A stretch of DNA of 64,000 bases from assembly GCF_031624395.1 (NCBI RefSeq), contig NZ_JAMQON010000002.1, forward strand, positions 496,001-560,000. Reading direction: 5' to 3'. The notes under the pieces were generated by a model. The model made no database searches, was not told where the DNA came from, and saw nothing but the letters and a program-made list of their open reading frames with translations. The DNA comes from Halomicroarcula saliterrae (GTDB lineage: Archaea; Halobacteriota; Halobacteria; Halobacteriales; Haloarculaceae). The position numbers were made by a program, and so were the translations under genes. Positions 52,224 to 60,725 of this stretch are shown here, in pieces. Every line of letters begins with the position of its first letter. Position 1 is the first letter of the stretch.

Positions 52224-53843
52224 TTATGAACCTCCGAATTCCTGCCCGTAGTCCCTAGTCAAGAATCTGTCGTTCGCGATGTACCGGCTGGGAATCGCCG
52301 ACTCCGTGAGATACCCGTCGTCCTCGATCTTGGTCGCCGCGTCGTCGAGGGCCTTCTTCGCGGTCCGCTGGCCGCTGACGACGCTGCTCATCGCCTGAGC
52401 GGCCTCGGACATGATGTTCATGTTCTGGGGCGTATCGACCGGGACCGGCGGATACTCCCCGGGACTGTCGGGGTTGCCTCCGGGGACGTTGTTCATGCCC
52501 TGCTCGAAGGCGTTGATGTACCCCTCGCCGGGGACCGGCGGCGTGTTACCCTGATCGACCTGGTTCTTGACGTAGTCGAACCGGGCGTACCCCGCGCGGG
52601 GACCGTCACCCCTCCACTGCCGGGTCGATAGCATCAGGTTCGCCATTCGCGAGTTGGCCCACTGGATGTACAGCCACGCCGCCTCGGGGTTGTCCGAGGT
52701 CGCGGTGATACCGGTCGCCCAGACCCAGGTGTCGACGATGGGGTCGCGGCCGTCGGGTCCCTGCAGCGGCGGGAGCCACTTCGTCTCCTCCATTATCTGG
52801 GTGTCGACGATACCCGAGGTCTGTGGCGTCGAGTACATCATCCCGACCTCCCCGTTGCTGTAGGCGTTGTTGTTCGCGTACCAGTCGTACGTCCCGGGGT
52901 TGCTCGGGCCGTACTTGTTCAGCATGCCGCCGAACCGCTCCAGGGATTTGACGCCCTGCTCCTGGTTGAGCGTCGCCGTCCGGGCGTCGCGGTCGATCCA
53001 CTCCCCGCCGTAGGTCTTGAACATCGTCCCCCAGTTGGCCGACGACAGCGTGGTCGAACTGGTCCGTGAGACGATACCCTCGCGGCTCACCTCGTTCGAC
53101 TCGGAGATCGTCTTTGCCGCCGACTCCAGCTCCGCGAAGTTCCGCGGCTCGCTGAGCCCGAGCGTCTCGAAGGTCGGCTTGTGGATCGCCGTACAGCCGT
53201 AGGCCTCGATACCGTTTGGCAGCGCCGTCAGCTCGACGGTGCCGTCCGCGTTGGGGTACGACATCAGCTCGATGGTCTGGCGCTTGAAATCCCCCATCCG
53301 GAGCCACTGCTTGTCCGTCAGGCTGCTGTTGTTGATGTACGGGATGAGGTCCCGGACCCAAGCGTTGCCGTCGTCACCGAAGTGGTAGCCGCCCGAGGGC
53401 CACAGCCCGTTCATGATACCGTCGTAGGGGTTGTCGTCGCTGGAGAGCGCGTTCTCGGTCTCCAGCCAGAACTGGTCCTCCGAGACGATCTCGTAGTCGA
53501 CGGTGATGCCGGTCAGGTCCTCGAAGTAGTCCTTGACCATCGTCCCGTCCTCGGCCTGCGTCGAGAACGTCGTCGAGTACGGGTGCAGCCCCATCCCGAA
53601 AGTCAGCGTGATATCGTCGCCAGAGAACTGGTCCCAGTCGATGCCCGCCTCCCTCGCGTGCTCGTTGAGTTTCTGCCCCCACTCCTTGATGCCCCGCTGC
53701 TTGGGCGGGATGTCCGTCGGGCCGTACTCCGTCTCGGATTCGGAGAAGATCCCCCCGCACCCGGCGAGTCCGACCGTCCCCGTTACGGCCAGTGATTTGA
53801 GTGCGCTCCGTCGTGATATTCCGTCAGTAATCCGGTCTGTCAT
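52224..53843 (-). CDS. solute-binding lipoprotein paired with transducer
   Basis: An extracellular family-1 binding protein, 539 residues. The start MTDRITDGISRRSALKSLAV has a twin-arginine-like SRRSALK and lipobox LAGC. The mature part includes YDGIMNGLWPSGGYHFGDDG and WVWATGITATSDNPEAAWLY, typical of CUT1-type binding proteins. In-frame starts upstream (53885, 53936) would precede the signal and are less likely. No permease or ATPase gene is adjacent; the only partner is the transducer gene seven bases downstream, so sensing rather than uptake may be its main task. Confidence 0.87.
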   Translation of the reverse strand: MTDRITDGISRRSALKSLAVTGTVGLAGCGGIFSESETEYGPTDIPPKQRGIKEWGQKLNEHAREAGIDWDQFSGDDITLTFGMGLHPYSTTFSTQAEDGTMVKDYFEDLTGITVDYEIVSEDQFWLETENALSSDDNPYDGIMNGLWPSGGYHFGDDGNAWVRDLIPYINNSSLTDKQWLRMGDFKRQTIELMSYPNADGTVELTALPNGIEAYGCTAIHKPTFETLGLSEPRNFAELESAAKTISESNEVSREGIVSRTSSTTLSSANWGTMFKTYGGEWIDRDARTATLNQEQGVKSLERFGGMLNKYGPSNPGTYDWYANNNAYSNGEVGMMYSTPQTSGIVDTQIMEETKWLPPLQGPDGRDPIVDTWVWATGITATSDNPEAAWLYIQWANSRMANLMLSTRQWRGDGPRAGYARFDYVKNQVDQGNTPPVPGEGYINAFEQGMNNVPGGNPDSPGEYPPVPVDTPQNMNIMSEAAQAMSSVVSGQRTAKKALDDAATKIEDDGYLTESAIPSRYIANDRFLTRDYGQEFGGS

Positions 53844-54059
53844 TGTGATCTGTCGTGTGCCGAGAGGTCCCACGCCGGTCGTCATAACGACCGACCCATA
53901 TACGCCCCTCTTGCTGACACGTACATCATTAATCACACATCATAAGTTTACCGGAAACACGGGTTATGGCAGTAAAGAATACCCTACTAGCAGCTGTTAG
54001 ACATCAAAATTTAGCTATTTACCATACCCCCGTCGGTCGTGCGATAGCCGAGGGCGATT

Positions 54060-55022
54060 TCAGCGTTCGGGGGGCCGAAACGCGTCGACGAGTTCGGGGA
54101 CGACGTCGAAGAGGTCCGCGACGACGCCGTAGTCAGCAACGTCGAATATCGGCGCGGTCGGGTCGGAGTTGACGGCGATGACCGTGTCGCTGTCGGCCAT
54201 GCCGGCGACGTGCTGGACGGCCCCGGAGACGCCGACAGCGACGTACACCTCCGGCGAGACGACCGCACCCGACTGACCGACCTGCCGGTCCGCCGAGAGC
54301 CACCCCTTCTTTACCGGCGGACTCGAGGCGGCGACGGTCGCGCCCATGGCGTCCGCGAGGTCGAATATCAGGTCGAGGTTCGATTCGGACCCGATACCGC
54401 GACCGACGGCGACCACCACGTCGGCGTCGGTGAGGTCGACGTCGCCGGGTCCGACCGCCTCGAAACCGGTCACCGTCGAGCGGACAGCCGAATCGTCGAT
54501 GTCGGGTGTGAACGGGCGCACGTCGGCGTCACCGGAGCCCTCGGCGGCGGACCACGCGCCGGGGCGCAGGGTGAGGACTGCGCGCTCGCCGTCGACGGCG
54601 AGTGTCTCGACCAGCTTCGACGCGAGGCACTCGCGCGTGACGGCGAGGCCGTCGTCGCCGCTGAGCCCGATGACGTCGGTCACCAGCGGCCAGTCGAGTC
54701 GGCTGGCGAGCGCCGGCGCGTAGTCGAGGCCGGTGACCGTGTGGGGCGCGAGGACGAGGTCGGCGTCGACGGCCTCGACGAGCTGTGTGAGCGCCTGCGT
54801 GGCCACGTCGTGGTTGAACGCTTCGCCCGCGGCTGTCGTGTGGACCACGTCGACCCCGACGCGGGCGAGCCGGTCGGCGAACCGCTCGGCGCGCCCGCCC
54901 ACCACGGCGGCGTGGACAGCCCGGTCGGTCCCCGCGGTCAGCTCCCGGCCGGCCGAGAGCAGTTCGAGGCTCACGTCACGCAGCCGACCGCGCCGGTGTT
55001 CGGCGACGGCGAGGACGGTCAC
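54060..55022 (-). CDS. etfA: electron transfer flavoprotein alpha subunit
   Basis: FAD-binding subunit of ETF, 320 residues. The C-terminal FAD domain carries DADVVVAVGRGIGSESNLDL, SSPPVKKGWLSADRQVGQSG and YVAVGVSGAVQHVAGMADS, then VIAVNSDPTAPIFDVADYGV, the alpha-subunit signature. The start is a GTG overlapping the etfB TGA by four bases. The longer open frame through etfB is a shadow. No dehydrogenase or ETF:quinone oxidoreductase is in the window. Confidence 0.93.
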   Translation of the reverse strand: MTVLAVAEHRRGRLRDVSLELLSAGRELTAGTDRAVHAAVVGGRAERFADRLARVGVDVVHTTAAGEAFNHDVATQALTQLVEAVDADLVLAPHTVTGLDYAPALASRLDWPLVTDVIGLSGDDGLAVTRECLASKLVETLAVDGERAVLTLRPGAWSAAEGSGDADVRPFTPDIDDSAVRSTVTGFEAVGPGDVDLTDADVVVAVGRGIGSESNLDLIFDLADAMGATVAASSPPVKKGWLSADRQVGQSGAVVSPEVYVAVGVSGAVQHVAGMADSDTVIAVNSDPTAPIFDVADYGVVADLFDVVPELVDAFRPPER

Positions 55023-55780
55023 GGCCCCACCCCGTGTTCGCGCAGGACCGCTGCCAGCGCGGTGGCCGTCTCCTCGGGGCTCCCCTCGAAGTGTGTCACG
55101 CCGCCGTCCCGGTCGGGCTCTGAGGTGCCGGTCCGGGTGAGCGGACGCTCGATATCGGCCGGTGAGAGCCCGAGGTCGGCGAGTGACCGCACGTCGATGT
55201 CGGCTCGATGGGCCGCCCGAACCGCTCCGAGACTCGCGTATCGAGGCTCGTTGCAGCCGGTCTGTATCGTCAGGACGGCGGGCAGTTCGACCGTCGTCAG
55301 CTCCTCGACGTTCCCCTCCAGCTCCCGGCGGACGGAGACGACGCCGGCCTCGCGGTCCGCGTTCAGGTCGGTGACGACCGTCGCCCAGCCGTAGTCGAGT
55401 CGGGCGGCAAGCGTCACACCGGTCGCGGCGAAGCCGTCGCCGCCCGACCGCACACCGGTCAGTACGAGGTCCGGGTCGACCTCGGCGGCGACACCGGCGA
55501 GCAGACGGGCTTTCGTCTGTGAGTCGAGTGCAGTATCGGCCAGTCGGTCGTCCCAGACCCGAACCGCCCGGTCGGGGCCCCGGGCCAGCGCGTCTCGAAC
55601 GGCTTCTTCGGGGCCGATGGCGGCGATGACGACCTCGGCGGCGTCGTGGGCTTCCCGGAGCCGGACCGCCGCCTCGATGGCCTGTGCGTCCCACTCGTGG
55701 GGGAGCGACCGCTCGTCGAGGCCGCCGTCGAACTCGTCATCGGGGACGGACACCGCCGTCACTGTGACAAGTATTTGCAC
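55019..55780 (-). CDS. etfB: electron transfer flavoprotein beta subunit
   Basis: AMP-binding partner of EtfA, 253 residues. Together they pass electrons from acyl-CoA or similar dehydrogenases to the quinone pool. Family features are EWDAQAIEAAVRLREAHDAA, PDLVLTGVRSGGDGFAATGV and the conserved TVELPAVLTIQTGCNEPRYA. It is the first gene of the etfBA pair. The upstream gap to the next gene is about 90 bp. Confidence 0.92.
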   Translation of the reverse strand: MQILVTVTAVSVPDDEFDGGLDERSLPHEWDAQAIEAAVRLREAHDAAEVVIAAIGPEEAVRDALARGPDRAVRVWDDRLADTALDSQTKARLLAGVAAEVDPDLVLTGVRSGGDGFAATGVTLAARLDYGWATVVTDLNADREAGVVSVRRELEGNVEELTTVELPAVLTIQTGCNEPRYASLGAVRAAHRADIDVRSLADLGLSPADIERPLTRTGTSEPDRDGGVTHFEGSPEETATALAAVLREHGVGP

Positions 55781-55870
55781 ACCCGACAGTGGGCCGGGCA
55801 GCGAGAAAACGGTACCGCCGTCACGGGGACGGCCCTCCCGAGGTACCGGGGCGTATGGCCGGCGCGACCG

Positions 55871-56992
55871 TCAGTCCTCGATTTCGGTCACGTCCTCGTC
55901 CGGGAAGGAGATGAGGTTCTCCCGGCCGATTCTGAGCTTGTCGACGCGGTCGTCCTCGTCCATCGAGGAGAGCAGCTGGGACACCTTGGCGTTCGACCAG
56001 CCGGTCTCCTTGACGATTCGGGCCTGTTTCATGCGGCCGCCGTTCTGTTCGAGCAGCCGTTCGACGCGCTCCTCGTCGCTCAACAGTTCGACGTCTATCT
56101 CGTCGCTGGCCGTCTCCGTCCCGCCGTTGGCCGTCTCGGGTGCCGCCGGTGCGTCACCGCCAGCGGTGTCGTCGGTGTCGCTCGCGCCCGCCGGCGGGAA
56201 CCCGTCCCAGTCGTTCAGATAGAGGACGGCGACCGCCAGAGCGATGACCAGCAACGCGCCCACGCCGAACCACAGCGGCAGGTTCCCGCCGCTGTTCGGT
56301 CCGGGTCCGGGCGAGCCCGTCGATGCCGTCGTCCGACCGTCCGGGTCGCCCTCGTAGACGATGTTCAGGTCGCCTCGCTGAAACGTCTCCTGACCGTCGA
56401 TTCGGATCGACCCGTCCTGGAGATAGGAGTCCGGAGGGGAGTTCTGTACCACGTATCCGGCCGGCGGGGAGACGACGAGCGACTGTCGCTCGGTCAGTCC
56501 GTTGAACCACGTGCCCTCCTCCGTGTAGAACGCGTCACGAACGGTGATGCGACTCCCGTTGACGGCCGCGAAGTTCGTCCACGTGAACGACAGGACGAGC
56601 TGGCCGCGTCGGTCGGTGACAGCGTAGTCCCGGGTTACGTTTGTGACCGCCATCTCTCGGCCGGTCTCGCTCCCGGTCGCAGCGCTCGCAGTGCGGAACT
56701 GCTCGACCAGCCGCCGGTCGGTGTCCCTGCTGGTGAACTCGTCCGCGAGCGACTCGAACGCCCGGCTGTCGTTCGCGTCGCCGAGCGCGTAACTGTCGGT
56801 AATCGTCCAGCGTGCGTCACCGTCGGGTGCTAGCTGAACGTGAAACGTCATGTTCTCGCGAACTAGTTCCTGCTGGGGCGTCGACTGCGCAGCCGGCCCG
56901 TCGTGTATCGGGGCCGGGGCTGTGGCTGCCGACGCCGCTGGGAACGCAACGAAGAGGAGGACGAGGAGGACGGCGGATACCCGCAGGGCCAT
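55871..56992 (-). CDS. membrane-anchored winged-helix protein (DUF7345/DUF7343-like)
   Basis: A 373-residue putative one-component membrane regulator. A signal peptide (about 1-25) is followed by an extracytoplasmic beta-rich domain (about 45-225), one membrane helix (LPLWFGVGALLVIALAVAVL, about 237-257), an acidic linker and a C-terminal winged helix (VERLLEQNGGRMKQARIVKE; TGWSNAKVSQLLSSMDEDDR). The layout suggests that an outside signal controls a cytoplasmic DNA-binding domain. It is divergent from the DUF7096-like gene, which may be its target or partner. The ATG at 56992 is preferred to a TTG nine bases upstream. Confidence 0.78.
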   Translation of the reverse strand: MALRVSAVLLVLLFVAFPAASAATAPAPIHDGPAAQSTPQQELVRENMTFHVQLAPDGDARWTITDSYALGDANDSRAFESLADEFTSRDTDRRLVEQFRTASAATGSETGREMAVTNVTRDYAVTDRRGQLVLSFTWTNFAAVNGSRITVRDAFYTEEGTWFNGLTERQSLVVSPPAGYVVQNSPPDSYLQDGSIRIDGQETFQRGDLNIVYEGDPDGRTTASTGSPGPGPNSGGNLPLWFGVGALLVIALAVAVLYLNDWDGFPPAGASDTDDTAGGDAPAAPETANGGTETASDEIDVELLSDEERVERLLEQNGGRMKQARIVKETGWSNAKVSQLLSSMDEDDRVDKLRIGRENLISFPDEDVTEIED

Positions 56993-57112
56993 GTCAACCA
57001 AACAGTGTACAGGCCGGCGGCAAAACCCTTTCTATCGAAGAATAAAACGTCAGATATCGCCGTGAAACGTCTCGGCCGTTCTCGGGCCGCAGTTACGAAC
57101 GGAGTAATGGGG

Positions 57113-57122
57113 GATATTTTTG
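57113..57122 (+). promoter_or_regulatory. TATA-like box of the DUF7096-like gene
   Basis: GATATTTTTG is centred about 31 nt before the ATG at 57148 in the 155-bp divergent intergenic region. The minus-strand partner gene has GTTTTATTC (minus) near 57045. Confidence 0.5.
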
Positions 57123-57147
57123 TACGGCCCGGGTGTAAGCAGTGGTG

Positions 57148-58398
57148 ATGCGCCCGCTCCCCTCCCTCCTCGTCGCGTTGCTGTTCGTCGCCGCGACGGT
57201 CATCCCGGTCGCTGGTATCCACCCGGCGACAGAACGGACTGAGACGGTAACGGGTCCCGTCCAGAGTGTCACGGCTGTCGATAATACCACCAACCAGCTC
57301 ACCGTTCCGGCCGACGCGGTCCGTCGGTCGAACTACAACGAGACCGGCATCGATATCAGCACGTCCGCCGAGGCGTGGTCGGCACAGCTCCACCACCGCC
57401 ACGACTCGCTCGCGTTCGAAGCGCAGTTTCGGCAGACGGAGTCGAACCTGAAGCGGTCACAGCTCATCGATACCCGGCTCGCGACTATCGAGGCGAAACA
57501 CCGGGCGCTCGACCGCCGGCAGGACACCGCGGTGAGTCGGTACGCCCGGGGGGAGATATCGCCGAAGGAGTTCCTCAGGACTCGGCTCGTCATCCACGCC
57601 GAGGCGACCGAACTTCTCGAAACGCTCGACCGCGTCGCCGCGGTCCCGGACGCCGCGCCCGACTACACGCCGGCCGACTCGCTGACGACTCGACTGCGAA
57701 CCACGGAGGGTGAGCTCAAGACGCTCACCGGCCCGATCGGGAGCCGACTTCAGTCGGGTGTCGCGGCTTCCGACAGCGGGCCGATCTATCTCGAAGCGTC
57801 GGACAGCGGGTATACGCTCGCGACCGTGGCCGGCGACCAGTACGTCCGCGAGACCCGACTCGACGACGCGCGCAACGGCACCCTCCCCGACGAGTTCCTC
57901 AGTACGGCGGTCAACGACGGGAACCCGGGGACCGACCGGCTGGACATCGCCGGCGAGCGCGCGGCGAACCTGTACCCGTGGCTCTACGAGCGACAGCGGC
58001 CCAGCTTCACCTTCTATGGTACGTCTGGCATCTACGAGCTCACGGCCAACCACCCGAACGGCGAGCTGACCGCGTATCTCGACGGCGGAACGACAGACAT
58101 CTTCTACGAGCAGCAGTTCCGAGACCTCTCCAACGTCCGGACGCGGGGGACCGAGCAGAACGTCACCGACTCACTCCGGGTCACCGTCCAGCGGTCCAGT
58201 GACACCGGTCCGCTGCTCGTCTCCGCCGCGAACAACGAGACCGGCGCGGTCGTCGACGGCCGCGTGCTAATCGACGGCCGGTCTGTCGGCACGACCGGGA
58301 GCGACGGCCTGCTCTGGACCGTCGAGCCGCGGGGCAGCTACACCGTAACCGTCGCGACCGATTCGAGCAGAACCAACGTCACCGTCCGAGACATCTGA
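57148..58398 (+). CDS. secreted protein, DUF7096-like
   Basis: A 416-residue exported protein of unknown function. The N-terminal signal (LPSLLVALLFVAATVIPVAG) is followed by a helical, coiled-coil-prone region (about 70-140) and a beta-rich C-terminal half ending in a carboxypeptidase-regulatory-like segment (RVLIDGRSVGTTGSDGLLWT). No C-terminal membrane anchor is seen. Its head-to-head position with the membrane winged-helix gene recurs in haloarchaea and suggests a functional link. ATG at 57148 is chosen over GTG at 57142 by TATA spacing. Confidence 0.72.
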   Translation: MRPLPSLLVALLFVAATVIPVAGIHPATERTETVTGPVQSVTAVDNTTNQLTVPADAVRRSNYNETGIDISTSAEAWSAQLHHRHDSLAFEAQFRQTESNLKRSQLIDTRLATIEAKHRALDRRQDTAVSRYARGEISPKEFLRTRLVIHAEATELLETLDRVAAVPDAAPDYTPADSLTTRLRTTEGELKTLTGPIGSRLQSGVAASDSGPIYLEASDSGYTLATVAGDQYVRETRLDDARNGTLPDEFLSTAVNDGNPGTDRLDIAGERAANLYPWLYERQRPSFTFYGTSGIYELTANHPNGELTAYLDGGTTDIFYEQQFRDLSNVRTRGTEQNVTDSLRVTVQRSSDTGPLLVSAANNETGAVVDGRVLIDGRSVGTTGSDGLLWTVEPRGSYTVTVATDSSRTNVTVRDI

Positions 58399-58460
58399 GA
58401 GCACGCCACGCGGCGGTCCGGTTACGAAAAGAACAAGAGCGCCAGCCCGCTGGGGTCGGT

Positions 58461-59369
58461 ATGGCCGTCATCGAGCAGCTCGGATTTATGCTCGTCTTTC
58501 TCGCCGTCGGCGCGGTCGCCAGCAGCGTCGGGCTACTCGATTCGGCGCGAACGGACACGCTGACCGCGGTGGCGTTTTACGTCGCCCTGCCGGCGCTGGT
58601 CTTCGCCTCGACGTTCGACCGTCCCCTGGAGGAGCTCGTCTCCCCGGCGTTGCTCGTCGGGTTCTGGGTCGTCGTGGCTCTCACCGTCGCCGTCGGCTGG
58701 GTCGTCCACCGCCAGCGTGCGACCGACGCGCGCCGGAGCGTCGCAATCGTGCAGTCCTACCACGGGAATATGGGCTTTCTCGGCCTCCCGCTGGTGGCGG
58801 CCGCCATGGGCGGCGAGGCCGCCGCGATAGCGAGCGTCATCCTCGGTGTCGGAGCGGTGACCCAGGTGCCGGTGACGGTGTTCTTGCTGATACGGCTCAA
58901 CGACAGCGACGCCTCGGTTTCGGGCGAACTGCGGGCGCTGGCGACGAACCCGGTGCTCGTCTCGCTCGCCGCCGGCATCGTCGCCTCGGTCGGCACCGTT
59001 GCCGTTCCGGGGCCGGTCATCGGTGGCCTCGATGCCGTCTCGACGCTCGCGCTCCCGCTCGCGCTGGTCTGTGTCGGCGCGAAACTGGACACCGAGCTGT
59101 CCCTGTCGGCGCTGCGGCCGACGACCGGCGTCGTCCTGCTCAAGGTCGTCTGGATGCCGCTGCTCGCGTGGGCGGTGTTCTCCGCGCTCGGGCTGGGGGC
59201 GACCCCGCTGTCGGCCGCCGTCGTCATGCTGGGCGTGCCGACCGCCGTCTCGACGTACGTCTACACCAGCGAGCTCGGCGGCGACGAGTCCTTCGCCTCG
59301 ATGAACGTCCTCGTGACGACGGTCGCGTCGCTGGGGACGCTGTCCGTGCTGGTCTGGCTACTGGGGTGA
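58461..59369 (+). CDS. AEC family transporter
   Basis: An auxin-efflux-carrier-like membrane protein, 302 residues with about ten helices in two inverted halves. FYVALPALVFASTFDRPLEE, QSYHGNMGFLGLPLVAAAMG and the C-terminal PTAVSTYVYTSELGGDESFA are family motifs at the helix-break sites. Substrates in this family are small organic acids; none can be assigned here. The gene stands alone. Confidence 0.87.
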   Translation: MAVIEQLGFMLVFLAVGAVASSVGLLDSARTDTLTAVAFYVALPALVFASTFDRPLEELVSPALLVGFWVVVALTVAVGWVVHRQRATDARRSVAIVQSYHGNMGFLGLPLVAAAMGGEAAAIASVILGVGAVTQVPVTVFLLIRLNDSDASVSGELRALATNPVLVSLAAGIVASVGTVAVPGPVIGGLDAVSTLALPLALVCVGAKLDTELSLSALRPTTGVVLLKVVWMPLLAWAVFSALGLGATPLSAAVVMLGVPTAVSTYVYTSELGGDESFASMNVLVTTVASLGTLSVLVWLLG

Positions 59370-59408
59370 GCCCCGGTCCTTTTCGTGACCGACATCGTCA
59401 TCCCGGCT

Positions 59409-59783
59409 ATGGCCTACCACCAGATCGACCCCGAGGACCTCCCGGAGACGCCGGACTACCCGTGTGACCGACGGGGTATCTCGGACGCCGCGGAGCTCGT
59501 CTCGCTGCACGCGGCGACCTACGAGATGGCCCCCGGTGAACAGCTCCCGCGGGCGTACCACTACCACGAACAGCGCGAGGAGCTGTTCTACGTCGTCTCG
59601 GGCCCAGTCCACGTCGAGACGCCCGAAGCCGAGTACGTCGTCGACCCCGGCGAGGTGTTCGTCGCCGAACCGGACAGCCCACATCGGGCGTTCAATCCGG
59701 CGGACGCCGAAACCTCGGCCCGCGTGCTCGGTGTCGGCGCGCCGAAAACCGACATCGCCCACCCCTACGAGCCCGACGACTGA
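59409..59783 (+). CDS. cupin domain protein
   Basis: A 124-residue single-domain cupin. The metal site is seen as AYHYHEQREELFYVVSG (His, His, Glu) and PDSPHRAFNP (His), separated by the usual turn-rich segment. It may be a sugar-phosphate isomerase-like or binding protein; the function is unknown. An in-frame GTG at 59385 would add VTDIVIPA, so the start is uncertain. The next gene, KDPG aldolase, begins 39 bases downstream. Confidence 0.8.
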   Translation: MAYHQIDPEDLPETPDYPCDRRGISDAAELVSLHAATYEMAPGEQLPRAYHYHEQREELFYVVSGPVHVETPEAEYVVDPGEVFVAEPDSPHRAFNPADAETSARVLGVGAPKTDIAHPYEPDD

Positions 59784-59822
59784 CCGGACACGCTTTTGCC
59801 GCCAGCCCGACGAGAGTCACCC

Positions 59823-60473
59823 ATGACACGCAAGCAGGAAGTCAGACAGGCACTCGTCGACAGTGGCGTCACGGCCGTCCTGCGCGATATCCCCGAGGAG
59901 AAGATGGTCGACGTGGCGGGTGCCGTCCACGAGGGCGGCGTGCGGGCGCTCGAACTCACCGCCGATGCGACCCGCTGTTCCGAGCAGGTCGCCGCCGTCG
60001 ACAGGGAGCTGGCCGACACCGACGCTATCGTCGGCGTCGGAACGGTGATGGACCCCGCGGCCGCGCGAAACGCTATCGAGGCCGGCGCGGAGTTTATCCT
60101 GGGCCCTCATCTCGACGCGGACATCATCGAGGTCTGCAACCGTGCGGGCGTCCTCTGTATTCCCGGCGTGATGACCCCGACCGAGGCGGCGGACGCGATG
60201 GCCGCGGGCGCGGACATGCTGAAGCTGTTCCCCGCGTCGACCGTCGGGCCGGGCCACATCGGCGCGATTCAGGGGCCGCTTGGCGACGTACCCATCATGC
60301 CGACCGGCGGCGTCTCGACGGACAACGTCGCCGACTACTTCGACGCCGGGGCGACGGCGGTCGGCGCCGGCTCGGCGCTGGTCGACTACGAGGCCATCGA
60401 GAACGACGACATGGACGCCGTCCGCGAGAGCGCAGCCGCCTTCGTCGAGGCTGTCGACGCCGCTCGGGAGTAG
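59823..60473 (+). CDS. kdgA: KDPG / KHG aldolase
   Basis: Class I aldolase that splits 2-keto-3-deoxy-6-phosphogluconate to pyruvate and glyceraldehyde 3-phosphate in the semi-phosphorylative Entner-Doudoroff pathway. It has 216 residues and a TIM barrel. The N-terminus GVTAVLRDIPEEKMVDVAGA fits the family, and GVGTVMDPAAARNAIEAGAE follows. The Schiff-base lysine is in ADMLKLFPASTVGPGHI, and the phosphate site is PIMPTGGVSTDN. ATG at 59823 matches the family start. The first 34-bp repeat overlaps the end of the gene. Confidence 0.92.
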   Translation: MTRKQEVRQALVDSGVTAVLRDIPEEKMVDVAGAVHEGGVRALELTADATRCSEQVAAVDRELADTDAIVGVGTVMDPAAARNAIEAGAEFILGPHLDADIIEVCNRAGVLCIPGVMTPTEAADAMAAGADMLKLFPASTVGPGHIGAIQGPLGDVPIMPTGGVSTDNVADYFDAGATAVGAGSALVDYEAIENDDMDAVRESAAAFVEAVDAARE

Positions 60474-60565
60474 CGAGGCGTGAACGGAGTGAACGCCTCG
60501 GACTGGAACGGGGAACGGCGTGACCCGTGGAGGAGTAGCGAGGCGTGAACGGAGTGAACGCCTCG
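60467..60565 (+). repeat. 34-bp direct repeat with hairpin at the end of kdgA
   Basis: Two identical 34-bp units (60467-60500 and 60532-60565), 65 bases apart, each start GGAGTAGCGAGGCG and contain the inverted arms CGAGGCGT and ACGCCTCG around an 11-nt loop. The first includes the kdgA stop codon TAG. They may be tandem terminators produced by duplication of the gene's 3' end. The rest of the 252-bp gap to the next gene shows no gene. Confidence 0.7.
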
Positions 60566-60725
60566 AAGTAAGCGAGCGGCACAGCCGTGAGCAGCGGGGC
60601 TAAACGGAGAAGAACAACGCGAAGCCAAACTCCCGTCGACCGGGCGTGAAGCGACGGGCTGGTCCGGTCGCTTCAGAACGCGAGCGGTGAACAGCGTGAC
60701 CCTGACAGCCGCGACGGCTGCAGTC

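Noticed and set aside
53981-53990. Second Bat-type UAS
   Set aside because: ACCCTACTAG matches the first ten positions of the bop UAS but lacks the TTnG end, points away from the binding-protein gene and has no properly spaced TATA box or plausible target.
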